A stretch of DNA of 59,179 nucleotides, from positions 1-59,179 of the forward strand of contig UPXY01000012.1 of NCBI GenBank assembly GCA_900538305.1, read 5' to 3'. Under the pieces are notes generated by a model. It saw only the letters and a program-made list of their open reading frames with translations. It made no database searches and was not told the DNA's origin. Every line of letters begins with the position of its first letter. The first letter of the stretch is position 1. Origin of the DNA: an uncultured Collinsella sp. GTDB taxonomy: Bacteria; Actinomycetota; Coriobacteriia; Coriobacteriales; Coriobacteriaceae. Positions 1 to 7,627 of the stretch are shown here, in pieces. The position numbers and the translations under genes were made by a program.

Positions 1-2
1 AC

Positions 3-93
3 GGAGAGTTGTCCGAGTGGCCGAAGGAGCACGATTGGAAATCGTGTAGGCGTCAAAAGCGTCTCCAGGGTTCAAATCCCTGACTCTCCGCCA
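3..93 (+). tRNA. tRNA-Ser (anticodon GGA)
   Basis: The 5' strand GGAGAGT (3-9) pairs perfectly with ACTCTCC (83-89); discriminator G90 is followed by an encoded CCA. The anticodon loop TTGGAAA (35-41) gives anticodon GGA, reading UCC/UCU. A long variable arm follows, as expected of a class II tRNA, and the T-loop reads TTCAAAT. It lies 49 bases before a second serine tRNA. Confidence 0.97.
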
Positions 94-142
94 GTTGCTT
101 ATTCTGCGGCGCGTCTTTCGGGCGCGCCGATTCACCCCACGC

Positions 143-235
143 GGAGGGGTGGCAGAGTGGTTGAATGCGGCGGTCTCGAAAACCGTTTATCCGGTAACCC
201 CGGGTACGAGGGTTCGAATCCCTCCTCCTCCGCCA
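143..235 (+). tRNA. tRNA-Ser (anticodon CGA)
   Basis: Acceptor strand GGAGGGG (143-149) pairs with CTCCTCC (225-231) with one G-T wobble; G232 and CCA (233-235) follow. Anticodon stem CGGT/ACCG encloses loop CTCGAAA, so the anticodon is CGA (UCG codons). The variable arm is long (class II). A strong terminator follows 11 bases later, and copies of its 3' end recur downstream at 403 and, degraded, at 553. Confidence 0.97.
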
Positions 236-246
236 GATAGTATACG

Positions 247-277
247 AGCCCGGTTCCCTTGGGGAGCCGGGCTTTTT
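247..277 (+). terminator. Intrinsic terminator of tRNA-Ser(CGA)
   Basis: A 12-bp stem (247-258 with 262-273, one wobble) has a 3-base loop and runs into five T (273-277). Near-copies recur at 432 and 583. Confidence 0.9.
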
Positions 278-431
278 GCCGTTGAGCGCAGGGATTCGAA
301 CCCGCAGGGCGCGGAGCGGAGCCAACGGCGTGAGCCGTTGGCCGCGCAGCGCGCGAGGCGGCGCAGCCGCCGTAGCGGCCTGCGCGGCGCAGCCGCGCGG
401 ACATCCCTCCTCCTCCGCCAGATGGTATACG

Positions 432-462
432 AGCCCGGTTCCCTTGAGGAGCCGGGTTTTTT
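432..462 (+). terminator. Second copy of the tRNA-Ser terminator
   Basis: AGCCCGGTTCCC with GGAGCCGGGT and a run of six T, displaced 185 bases from the first copy and differing at two or three positions. Confidence 0.7.
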
Positions 463-582
463 GCTGCTGAGTACGGGGGTTCGAACCCGCAGGGCATGGA
501 GCGGCGCCGTCCGTTGGCCATGTAGCGCGCAAAGCGGCGTAGCCGTGAGGGCTTTCCTCCTTCTCCGATAGACGATACGCAA

Positions 583-610
583 GCCCGGCTTTTTCGGGGA
601 GCCGGGTTTT
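583..610 (+). terminator. Third, degraded terminator copy
   Basis: CCCGGCT (584-590) pairs with AGCCGGG (600-606), followed by four T. It ends the tandem series before the ribosomal-protein operon promoter. Confidence 0.6.
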
Positions 611-613
611 GTG

Positions 614-911
614 GAATATCCACGCGGTTTCATGGTTACTGGTCGCAGGTGGTATCTGGTTTGCTGCGCGCTGCCGAGCGGGTTGCCAGCCGTACGCGCC
701 AGATGCAAGAACGGCGCAAGATTTCGATAAGGTTTGTGCCAGAGCGGTTTCAGATGGCTGTCGGGTCGGCATGAGAAACTTGCGTTGCATGGAAGGGGCC
801 AAGGGCGGCGCGCTGTCGTGCCGGGCGGTTTCCAAAGCCGTTCGAGAGGACGTTTTCCGGTGAGCGTTTGGTGCGTATGTGTGGAGCTCATGAGGTTGTA
901 GCTGCGTCTTC
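614..911. other. Non-coding spacer upstream of rpsF
   Basis: About 300 bases between the repeated terminators and the rpsF promoter. The open frames here lack ribosome binding sites and resemble nothing I know. I see no RNA structure I can name. Confidence 0.5.
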
Positions 912-940
912 TTGTGATTCTCGCAACAAGCGGCTATAGT
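912..940 (+). promoter_or_regulatory. Promoter of the rpsF operon
   Basis: TTGTGA (912-917) and TATAGT (935-940) are separated by exactly 17 bases, a good sigma-70-type pair. Transcription would start near 947, leaving a leader of about 60 bases. Confidence 0.7.
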
Positions 941-956
941 AGCTGAGTCCTTTCCT

Positions 957-985
957 GCTTCGGGCGCACCTTCACGACCCGAAGC
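957..985 (+). promoter_or_regulatory. Leader hairpin of rpsF mRNA, candidate S6:S18 binding element
   Basis: GCTTCGGG (957-964) pairs perfectly with CCCGAAGC (978-985) around a 13-base loop, 10 bases before the rpsF Shine-Dalgarno. Many bacteria carry a structured S6:S18-binding leader at this position. I see the hairpin; the autoregulatory role is inferred from position only. Confidence 0.4.
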
Positions 986-1009
986 CGTATGTCCAGAGGA
1001 GGTGACCAC

Positions 1010-1303
1010 ATGAAGGCCTATGAACTGCTGTTCTTCGTCAACCCTTCCCTCGATCCCGAGACTCGTCTTGAGGTCATGAAGCGCATCGACACCACGATCG
1101 CCGAGGCGAATGGCAAGGTTGACAGCGTTGACGAGTGGGGCAAGCGCAAGCTCGCCTACGAGATCAACGATCTCACCGAAGGTGACTACACCCTCATCAA
1201 CTTCCATGCAGATCCCGCGTCGATCGCCGAGCTCGATCGCGTTCTCCGCATCAACGATGCGGTGGAGCGCCACATGATCGTCCGTCGCGACGACAAGGAG
1301 TAG
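1010..1303 (+). CDS. rpsF: 30S ribosomal protein bS6
   Basis: A 97-residue protein starting MKAYELLFFVNPSLD, matching bS6, which binds bS18 on the platform of the 30S subunit. The ATG at 1010 is chosen over an in-frame ATG at 989 because AGAGGAGGTGA (995-1005) lies just ahead of it. The length is at the short end of the family, lacking the acidic tail of the E. coli protein. It heads rpsF-ssb-rpsR, a conserved bacterial arrangement, and is probably transcribed from the promoter at 912-940. Confidence 0.97.
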   Translation: MKAYELLFFVNPSLDPETRLEVMKRIDTTIAEANGKVDSVDEWGKRKLAYEINDLTEGDYTLINFHADPASIAELDRVLRINDAVERHMIVRRDDKE

Positions 1304-1392
1304 ACCGTATGGAAGGGGCGCGTAAGCGCCCGGGCGGTCGAACCGCCGTGGGGCGCGCAGGCGCCTCGAGTAGTGAGAGGTAGTGAGCAAGC

Positions 1393-1857
1393 ATGAGCAT
1401 CAACCGAGTGAACATTTCCGGCAACCTCACCCGCGATCCGGAGCTTCGCATGACGAGCGGCGGCACCCAGGTGCTCTCGTTCGGCGTTGCGGTGAACGAC
1501 CGCAGGCGCAACCCGCAGACTGGCGAGTGGGAGGATTATCCCAACTTCGTGGACTGCACCATGTTCGGTGCGCGCGCGGAGGCGGTGAGCCGCTACCTCA
1601 GCAAGGGATCCAAGGTCGCCATCGAGGGCAAGTTGCGCTACAGCTCCTGGGAGCGCGACGGCCAGCGGCGCAGCAAGCTCGAAGTCATCGTCGATGAGAT
1701 CGAGTTCATGAGCCGCTCCAACCAGGGAGAGGGCGGCTACGCCCCCGCTCATCAGCAGGCTCCTCGCGGCTATGCACCGCAGCCCCAAGAGCGTCCGCAG
1801 GCTCCCGTCCAGACCCCGCCGGCAACGGATTATTACGACAGCGATATTCCGTTCTAG
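1393..1857 (+). CDS. ssb: Single-stranded DNA-binding protein
   Basis: A 154-residue SSB. The N-terminal 105 residues form the OB fold (MSINRVNISGNLTRDPELR at the start). A Gly/Pro/Gln-rich linker leads to the acidic tip YYDSDIPF, the docking site for replication and repair partners. It binds single-stranded DNA as a tetramer during replication, recombination and repair. It lies between the two ribosomal proteins that bind each other, the classical rpsF-ssb-rpsR layout. The 89-base gap after rpsF contains GC hairpins but no terminator. Confidence 0.97.
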   Translation: MSINRVNISGNLTRDPELRMTSGGTQVLSFGVAVNDRRRNPQTGEWEDYPNFVDCTMFGARAEAVSRYLSKGSKVAIEGKLRYSSWERDGQRRSKLEVIVDEIEFMSRSNQGEGGYAPAHQQAPRGYAPQPQERPQAPVQTPPATDYYDSDIPF

Positions 1858-1924
1858 GCTCGGGCTGGCTTGCACGAGTGCGCGGCAGCGTTGAGCTCTC
1901 GCGCAAAACGAAAGGTATTTTGAC

Positions 1925-2191
1925 ATGGCTAATGATTACTCAGCACGTCAGCCGCGTCGTAAGTACTGCCAGTTCTGCAAGGAGAACACCGAGTATATCG
2001 ACTACAAGGATACTCAGCTTCTCCGTAAGTACATGACCGACCGCGGCAAGATCAAGCCGCGTCGCGTCACTGGCGCTTGCACGCAGCACCAGCACGATAT
2101 CGCGAACGCCATCAAGCGCGCCCGCGAGATGGCTCTTCTGCCGTATGCGGTCCCCGTGGTTTCCTCCCGCGGCAACCGCAACCGCGACTAG
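1925..2191 (+). CDS. rpsR: 30S ribosomal protein bS18
   Basis: An 88-residue basic protein with the bS18 core (DYKDTQLLRKYMTDRGKI, then ANAIKRAREMALLPY). Cysteines CQFC near the N-terminus and a further CTQHQH suggest the zinc-binding form of bS18. It binds bS6 on the 30S platform. AACGAAAGG precedes the ATG. Actinobacteria often have both zinc and zinc-free S18 paralogues; only this one is in the window. Confidence 0.97.
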   Translation: MANDYSARQPRRKYCQFCKENTEYIDYKDTQLLRKYMTDRGKIKPRRVTGACTQHQHDIANAIKRAREMALLPYAVPVVSSRGNRNRD

Positions 2192-2209
2192 CAGGCTGCG
2201 TTATTACCC

Positions 2210-3229
2210 ATGATGGCATCCGGCGAACGACAGGACGGCGCGGGCACCGAGATCGTTCCCGCCACCTCGCAGCCCGGTAGCCCTTCCAAGGGGTTGCTGT
2301 GGTATGCGGGTATCGCCGTCTCCGTCGCTATCATGGCGCGCTATCCCATGCTCGGGGTCATGTGCCTCGCGATGGGGCTCAGGACTCAGGCGGAGCGCTT
2401 CGGCGCCAAGGGCTTGGGCATCGGCGTTGGGATCGCGTGCGGAGTGCTTGCGGCGTGGGGCGTTGCGTTCGGCTTCGAAAGCATGCTGTACGCTGTGGCA
2501 CCCGTGGGCATCTGCGTCGCCGTTTCCGCGCTTATGTGGAAGAGGCGCGCAAGCGTGCTCGCCATCTCGCTCGTTGTGGTGGCAAGCGCTGCGTTCTCCA
2601 TGGTGGTGGATGCAGTCGCGCTTGCCGGCATGGGGATGGGGCTCGACGAGGCGATGCTCAGCATGCTCGAAGAGGCCGCTCGCGCCTATGTGGGGCGAGG
2701 TGTCGAGGCCGAGCTCGCGCTCGCAACCGCGATGCCCGTCTTCGAGAGCATCTGGCCGTTCGTCTACGTTGCCTCGTCGCTGCTGAACGTCGCCTTCGCG
2801 GGCTTCGGTTCGCTGCTGGGCGGAGTTCCGCAGGTTCGCCCGGGCAGTCGCATGTCTTATGCGGATGCGCAGGCACATGTGCCGCAGATAAGCTCGTTCG
2901 ATGCCCCACTGTGGGCGGTTGGGCTTGTGGCGCTTGCTGTTTTGGGCATCGCGGCGTCGACGCTCTCGATTCCCGAGGCGGAACTCGTGCGCACCGCATC
3001 GTGGACGCTGCTCCTCAGCGTGAGGTTCATCTTCACCGTGCAGGGGCTGGGTGTCTTGATGGGTATGCTCAACCGGTGGCGGCTTGGATGCTTCACGCGC
3101 GTTGTCGTCATCATGATCGCAGTCTCGCTCGAGACGATGTTCGTCTTGAGCATCATCGGCCTCGTCGACGTGTGGGCCAATTTCCGCAAGCTTCCGCGGG
3201 ATGGCGCGCGCGCAGAGGCACACAGGTAA
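2210..3229 (+). CDS. DUF2232 (YybS-like) membrane protein
   Basis: A 339-residue polytopic membrane protein of about eight hydrophobic segments. Its place between rpsR and rplI matches the YybS/DUF2232 family, commonly found beside rplI, sometimes with a gdpP-like phosphodiesterase that is absent here. Function is unknown; S-component-like folds have been suggested for the family. Adjacent ATGs lie at 2210 and 2213 with no clear Shine-Dalgarno, so translation may be coupled to rpsR 18 bases upstream. Family assignment rests on topology and context. Confidence 0.75.
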   Translation: MMASGERQDGAGTEIVPATSQPGSPSKGLLWYAGIAVSVAIMARYPMLGVMCLAMGLRTQAERFGAKGLGIGVGIACGVLAAWGVAFGFESMLYAVAPVGICVAVSALMWKRRASVLAISLVVVASAAFSMVVDAVALAGMGMGLDEAMLSMLEEAARAYVGRGVEAELALATAMPVFESIWPFVYVASSLLNVAFAGFGSLLGGVPQVRPGSRMSYADAQAHVPQISSFDAPLWAVGLVALAVLGIAASTLSIPEAELVRTASWTLLLSVRFIFTVQGLGVLMGMLNRWRLGCFTRVVVIMIAVSLETMFVLSIIGLVDVWANFRKLPRDGARAEAHR

Positions 3230-3268
3230 GCATGCGCCGCATATGCGGCGTGTAAGTTAGGAGATCTC

Positions 3269-3817
3269 ATGAAAGTCATTCTTCTTGGTGAGATCAAGGG
3301 CAAGGGTGGCGAGGGCGACGTCGTCGATGTCGCGCAGGGTTACGCCGAGAACTACCTCTTCCCGAAGAAACTCGCCGTTGCGGCAACGAAGGGAGAGCTG
3401 AAGCAGCTCGAGCAGCGCCGCAACAACATCGCGAAGCGCGAGGAGAAGCGTCTTGCCGACGCCAACGCGCTCAAGGCTTCGCTGGACGGCAAGCAGGTCA
3501 CCGTCGACGTCAAGGTTGGCGACGAGGGCATCCTGTTCGGTTCCGTTACCGCTGCCATGGTTGCCGACGCCATCAAGGCGCAGCTCGACCTCGACATCGA
3601 TCGCAAGCGCGTCGAGCTCGGTAAGCCCATCAAGGTTGCCGGCGCCCATACCGTGCCCGTGTCGCTGTACCGCGACATTCGCGCGGAGGTCGTCGTGCTC
3701 GTCGGCGTGACCGCTGCCGACGCTGCCGCCGAGGAGACCGCTGAGGTCGCCGAGGAGGCTGCTGTCGAGGAGGTCGTCGAGGAGACCGCCGAGACCGTGG
3801 AGGAATCCGCCGAGTAG
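3269..3817 (+). CDS. rplI: 50S ribosomal protein bL9 with acidic C-terminal tail
   Basis: A 182-residue bL9. The N-terminal domain (MKVILLGEIKGKGGEGDVVD, then GYAENYLFPKKLA) binds 23S rRNA; a connecting helix and C-terminal domain follow. Usual length is 148-150 residues. The extra 30 or so are almost only Ala, Glu, Val and Thr (from about residue 152), giving a strongly acidic tail. TTAGGAGATCTC precedes the ATG. A clear terminator follows at 3859. Confidence 0.97.
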   Translation: MKVILLGEIKGKGGEGDVVDVAQGYAENYLFPKKLAVAATKGELKQLEQRRNNIAKREEKRLADANALKASLDGKQVTVDVKVGDEGILFGSVTAAMVADAIKAQLDLDIDRKRVELGKPIKVAGAHTVPVSLYRDIRAEVVVLVGVTAADAAAEETAEVAEEAAVEEVVEETAETVEESAE

Positions 3818-3858
3818 CGATTTGTCTCTCTGCGAACATCTCATCATGTGATGCATGA

Positions 3859-3887
3859 AGGCTCGTGCTGTGTGCACGGGCCTTTTT
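3859..3887 (+). terminator. Terminator of the rpsF-rplI operon
   Basis: AGGCTCGTGC (3859-3868) pairs with GCACGGGCCT (3874-3883), ten pairs with one wobble, five-base loop, then five T. Confidence 0.9.
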
Positions 3888-4657
3888 GCATGAGAAGCGC
3901 TGGTGGCACGGCCTCTTGTCGGGTCATTCCGCTTAACCGGTACCGTGGCGATCGTGTGCGGCCATCTCATCCTACCGACATGCGGTTGTGAACGGGGGCA
4001 AGACAGCTCTGTCAGGTTTTAGGAGCAGCGGCTTCATGGCGATGCGCCGATTGAATCATTCGAGATATCTGGCACGAGTTACGTGGAAAATCCGCTTCGG
4101 GACACCGCGTTAGAGAGAAGGGGGTCGCCTCAAACGGTCGGCGAGGGGAGACCTCAATACGTTCAAGTTCATCTTGAAAGTTATGCTTGACAAATCCAAC
4201 GAGTGAGAAATCCACAGGTCGTCCGTGGAGTGCGTGAATAACCACCTTCAGATGTTCGTGTTTTCCGCATCAGGGCAAGCTCTCGTTTTTGTAAAGAGCA
4301 CGGCCGTTTTCCTGCGTATTGAATAAGACGTATGCCGATACCTGCGACTTCACATAAAGCACAAATAAAGGAATGGTGAATCCCGCTAAAAGAACCGGTA
4401 AAAATGAATAACCGCAGGTTGCCTGTAGTGGCGTTGAAAAGTCATACCTGTAGAGTCTTCACAATGTGGAAAACGTTGAAAACCCTTGTTTGCGCAGAAC
4501 CTCGCGCTGAGGTTATGAACACTCGCATGTGGAAAGAAAAGCTGCCGAAACTGGTGCGAATCTGGTGCCTGGCACAATCCTAATGAACTAAGATTGTGCT
4601 CCCCATATCATCCCTGCGCGTCCTCGGACTGCGCCGTGCAAGAAAGGGTTGCCAAGC
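3888..4657. other. 770-base AT-richer gap between rplI and dnaB
   Basis: No convincing gene. Short open frames (minus 4012-4245, minus 4386-4577) lack ribosome binding sites. The stretch is clearly less GC-rich than its surroundings. It carries four words one or two bases from the DnaA box TGTGGATAA: CGTGGAAAA (4082), TGTGGATTT on the minus strand (4208-4216), TGTGGAAAA (4465) and TGTGGAAAG (4528). It could be a decayed gene or accessory remnant. Confidence 0.5.
4573..4598 (+). promoter_or_regulatory. Inverted repeat upstream of dnaB
   Basis: CACAATC (4573-4579) and GATTGTG (4592-4598) form perfect 7-base arms around an AT-rich 12-base spacer, 60 bases before the dnaB start. No T-run follows, so an operator is more likely than a terminator; its protein is unknown. 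Confidence 0.35.
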
Positions 4658-6043
4658 GTGACGCCGAACGACTATGCCCCCGCCGCCGTCGACCGCGGCG
4701 CACGTCAGGGCTTGCCCAACAATACGGAAGCCGAGGCCAACGTCCTTTCGGCCATGCTGCTTTCTCCCGATGTGGTGGATGACGCCATCTCGGAACTCCG
4801 CATCGACGACTTCTACCGTCCTGCGCACCGCGAGCTCTTCGGCGCGATGGTTTCCATGAACGAGCGCGGCATCCCCATCGATTCCATTGCGGTCGTCGAC
4901 TACCTTGCTTCGGAAAACAAGCTCGCCACCGTTGGCGGTGAGGCGTATGTGCTCGAGCTCGTAGGCAACACGATCGCGCTCGCAAACTGGCAGCACCATG
5001 CCCAGATCATGCGTCGCGACGCCCTGCTGCGCGACCTCATCAAGGCCGCCGGCGAGATCAATCGCCTCGCCTACGACGCGCCGCTCGATGCCAAAGAGGC
5101 TGTCGAGCAGGCGGAAAGCCTCGTGCTCAAGATCACGGACCGCGAGGTCTCGAGCGCCTACCGCTCGCTCACGGACTTCATGATCGAGGCGTATGACGAA
5201 GCCGCGGAGGCTGCGGCGGCGGGCGGACAGGCGCACGGCGTCTCGACCGGTTATCCGAGCCTCGACCGTCTGCTGCTGGGCTTGCGCGAAGGCCAGCTCG
5301 TCATCCTCGGCGCGCGCCCGGCGGTCGGCAAGACGTCGTTCGCCCTTAACCTCGCGCTCAACGCGGCGGCGGACGGTTACACTGTCGGCTTCTTCTCGCT
5401 CGAGATGTCCGGCAAGGAAATCGCGCAGCGCCTTATCTGCGCGCACGCCGCGGTCTCGATTTCCGATTTCCGCACCGGCCGTATCGAGCCGGCGCAGTGG
5501 GCGAACATCACCGAGGCCACGCAGGAGCTCGCCAAGCTCGATATCCTCATCGACGATACGCCCGGTACCACGGTGACCGAGATTCGCGCTAAAGCGCGCC
5601 GCATGCTCCACAATAAGGAGAAGTCCGTCATCATCCTCGACTACCTGCAGCTCGTCAGCCCTCCTGCGGGGCGTCGCGCGGAGAATCGCTCCGTCGAGGT
5701 CTCCGAGATGAGCCGTGCCCTCAAGATCCTGGCGAAGGAGCTCGGGGTGCCGGTCATCGCCCTCTCGCAGCTCAGCCGTGCCGTGGAGAGCCGTACCGGC
5801 AAACGGCCGCAGCTTTCGGACCTGCGTGAGTCGGGCTCGATCGAACAGGACGCCGACATCGTCCTCTTTCTCGACCGTTCCTCCGACGAGCAGGAGGCTG
5901 CGCGCGACGATCGCCCGGACTTGGGTGTGACGCGCGTGATCGTGGCGAAGAACCGTTCCGGCCCCATCGGCGACGTCGACCTCGCCTTCGTGCCCGCCTC
6001 GACGAAGTTCTACGAGCTCGACGGCATCCACGGCGAGGCTTAA
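4658..6043 (+). CDS. dnaB: Replicative DNA helicase DnaB
   Basis: A 461-residue hexameric helicase that unwinds the fork 5' to 3' and recruits primase. The N-terminal domain (LPNNTEAEANVLSAML) is followed by the RecA-like C-terminal domain: Walker A GARPAVGKTS (about 218-227), SLEMSGKE, Walker B IILDYLQL, and the DLRESGSIEQDADIV motif. GTG at 4658 is preferred, 9 bases after AAAGGG; TTG at 4649 in the same frame abuts that site. No intein is present. It is separated from rplI by an unusual 770-base gap. Confidence 0.96.
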   Translation: MTPNDYAPAAVDRGARQGLPNNTEAEANVLSAMLLSPDVVDDAISELRIDDFYRPAHRELFGAMVSMNERGIPIDSIAVVDYLASENKLATVGGEAYVLELVGNTIALANWQHHAQIMRRDALLRDLIKAAGEINRLAYDAPLDAKEAVEQAESLVLKITDREVSSAYRSLTDFMIEAYDEAAEAAAAGGQAHGVSTGYPSLDRLLLGLREGQLVILGARPAVGKTSFALNLALNAAADGYTVGFFSLEMSGKEIAQRLICAHAAVSISDFRTGRIEPAQWANITEATQELAKLDILIDDTPGTTVTEIRAKARRMLHNKEKSVIILDYLQLVSPPAGRRAENRSVEVSEMSRALKILAKELGVPVIALSQLSRAVESRTGKRPQLSDLRESGSIEQDADIVLFLDRSSDEQEAARDDRPDLGVTRVIVAKNRSGPIGDVDLAFVPASTKFYELDGIHGEA

Positions 6044-6239
6044 TGCGTTGGGGACGTGGCCAAAAGCACCCAGCTCAACACGTCCGACCCCATCCGCATT
6101 GTATTGCGGGGCGTTGACGCGGGCGCGAGCGCTGGGGTTCCACATGCAGCCGTCGCCCATTGGGCCATCCCGTTCTCAAGGCTTGGACAAAACCCCTGTG
6201 TCGTTTTGCGATGGGACGGCGGCGGCTCCATGATGCGGA

Positions 6240-6245
6240 TATAAT
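6240..6245 (+). promoter_or_regulatory. -10 element upstream of purA
   Basis: A perfect TATAAT lies 40 bases before the purA ATG. No good -35 is at the right spacing. Candidate promoter of purA-degV. Confidence 0.5.
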
Positions 6246-6284
6246 AAAAACGTTGTGTTGCGCTCGATACGTGAGGAGTTGTTC

Positions 6285-7571
6285 ATGAGCTCGACAGTGC
6301 TGGTGGGAACCCAGTGGGGCGATGAGGGCAAGGGCAAGATCTGCGACTTGATCGCCCGCGACTTCGACTGTGTCGTGCGCTACCAGGGCGGCAACAACGC
6401 CGGCCACACCATCGTGGTGGGCGATCGCAGCTACGGCCTGCATCAGGTGCCTTCGGGCATCATGTATTCGGAGTGCATCTCCGTGATCGGCAATGGATGC
6501 GTGGTGAACCCCTCGGTGCTGCTTGAAGAGATCGACATGTTCGAGGCGGACGGTATCTCGACTGCGAACCTCAAGGTCTCTGGCAACGCGCACATCATCA
6601 TGCCCTATCACATGGATCTCGACGGTGCTTATGAGCAGCTGCTCGGCGACCATAACATCGGCACGACGAAGCGCGGCATCGGTCCTTGCTACCAAGACAA
6701 GATGGCGCGCATCGGCCTGCGCATGCAGGACATGCTCGATGAGGAGGTCTTCCGCGAGAAGCTTGCTCGCGCACTCGATCGCGTGAACCCGCAGCTCGAG
6801 AAGATCTTCGGCCTGCCCGCCTATACCGTGGAGTCTATCTGCGAGACGTACCTCCCCATGGCGGAGCGCCTGCGCCCCTACATCTGCGAGAGCTCGCTTC
6901 TGTTGAATAACCTCATCGACGAGGGGAAGTCGATCCTGTTCGAAGGTGCCCAGGCGACGCTGCTCGACATCGACCATGGTACGTACCCGTATGTCACCTC
7001 GTCGAACTGCACCGCCGGCGGCGCAGTGACCGGCTCCGGCGTGGGTATGAAGAACGTGGATCGCGTCTTGGGCATCATGAAGGCGTATATCACGCGCGTG
7101 GGTATGGGTCCCATGCCCACGGAGCTCGATTATACGGAAGGCCCCGGCAAGGAGCTCACCGAGGGCGGTCATGAATACGGCGTCACGACCGGTCGCCGCC
7201 GTCGCTGCGGTTGGTTCGACGGCCCCATCGCCAACTTCTCTGCCCGCGTGAACGGCCTCACGCACATCGCGCTCACCAAGCTCGACGTGCTGTCCGCCTT
7301 CGACACTATTCCCGTATGTGTCGCCTACGACTGCGACGGCGTGCGCTACACCTCCGTGCCCGAGCACGAGAGCGTGTTCGCCCATGCGGTGCCCGTGTAC
7401 GAGGAGCTGCCCGGCTGGAAATGCGATATCTCCGGTTGCCGTAGCTTCGAGGAGCTGCCGAAAAACGCGCAAGACTACGTGCTGCGCCTCGAGGAGCTCG
7501 CGCACACGCCCATCGCTTTCGTCTCGGTTGGCCCCGATCGCGAGCAGACCATCAACCGTTCCTGGCACTAG
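6285..7571 (+). CDS. purA: Adenylosuccinate synthetase
   Basis: A 428-residue enzyme joining IMP and aspartate with GTP hydrolysis, the first committed step to AMP. Visible motifs are the N-terminal GTP loop QWGDEGKGK, SSNCTAGGAVTGSGVG and TTGRRRRCGWFD. ATG 6285 is chosen because GTGAGGAG (6271-6278) precedes it; a longer in-frame start at 6255 adds unconserved residues. It is followed 56 bases later by degV and then purD, so purine genes cluster here. Confidence 0.97.
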   Translation: MSSTVLVGTQWGDEGKGKICDLIARDFDCVVRYQGGNNAGHTIVVGDRSYGLHQVPSGIMYSECISVIGNGCVVNPSVLLEEIDMFEADGISTANLKVSGNAHIIMPYHMDLDGAYEQLLGDHNIGTTKRGIGPCYQDKMARIGLRMQDMLDEEVFREKLARALDRVNPQLEKIFGLPAYTVESICETYLPMAERLRPYICESSLLLNNLIDEGKSILFEGAQATLLDIDHGTYPYVTSSNCTAGGAVTGSGVGMKNVDRVLGIMKAYITRVGMGPMPTELDYTEGPGKELTEGGHEYGVTTGRRRRCGWFDGPIANFSARVNGLTHIALTKLDVLSAFDTIPVCVAYDCDGVRYTSVPEHESVFAHAVPVYEELPGWKCDISGCRSFEELPKNAQDYVLRLEELAHTPIAFVSVGPDREQTINRSWH

Positions 7572-7627
7572 GCGCTTCCCGGCTCGGGCGTGGACGACGC
7601 TCGACACTCACTGGCAAGGAGTGATGT

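Larger units (their letters stand above)
218..613 (+). repeat. Tandem degenerate copies of tRNA-Ser 3' end plus terminator
   Basis: Bases 218-286 (tRNA T-arm and acceptor 3' strand, CCA, terminator) recur at 403-471 with about five differences in 69. A third, more degraded copy spans roughly 553-613. Between copies lies a GC-rich segment starting with an inverted T-arm-like word (TTCGAACCC near 294 and 480). The period is about 185 then 150 bases. The copies lack D-arm and anticodon, so they are not tRNA genes. Confidence 0.85.

Noticed and set aside
609..863. Open frame of 84 codons before rpsF
   Set aside because: No ribosome binding site, no recognisable domain, composition unlike the real genes.
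53..1390. Long minus-strand open frame across the tRNA genes and rpsF
   Set aside because: Low-complexity translation of tRNA, repeat and antisense ribosomal-protein sequence; a known type of false gene over serine tRNAs.
2204..3223. Minus-strand frame over the DUF2232 gene
   Set aside because: Exact antisense shadow; the plus-strand product is hydrophobic and coherent, the minus product is not.
4012..4245. 77-codon minus-strand frame in the rplI-dnaB gap
   Set aside because: No Shine-Dalgarno and no domain; could be a remnant but I cannot support a gene.
3888..4657. Chromosomal origin
   Set aside because: The DnaA-like words are imperfect and no dnaA, dnaN or rpmH is nearby.
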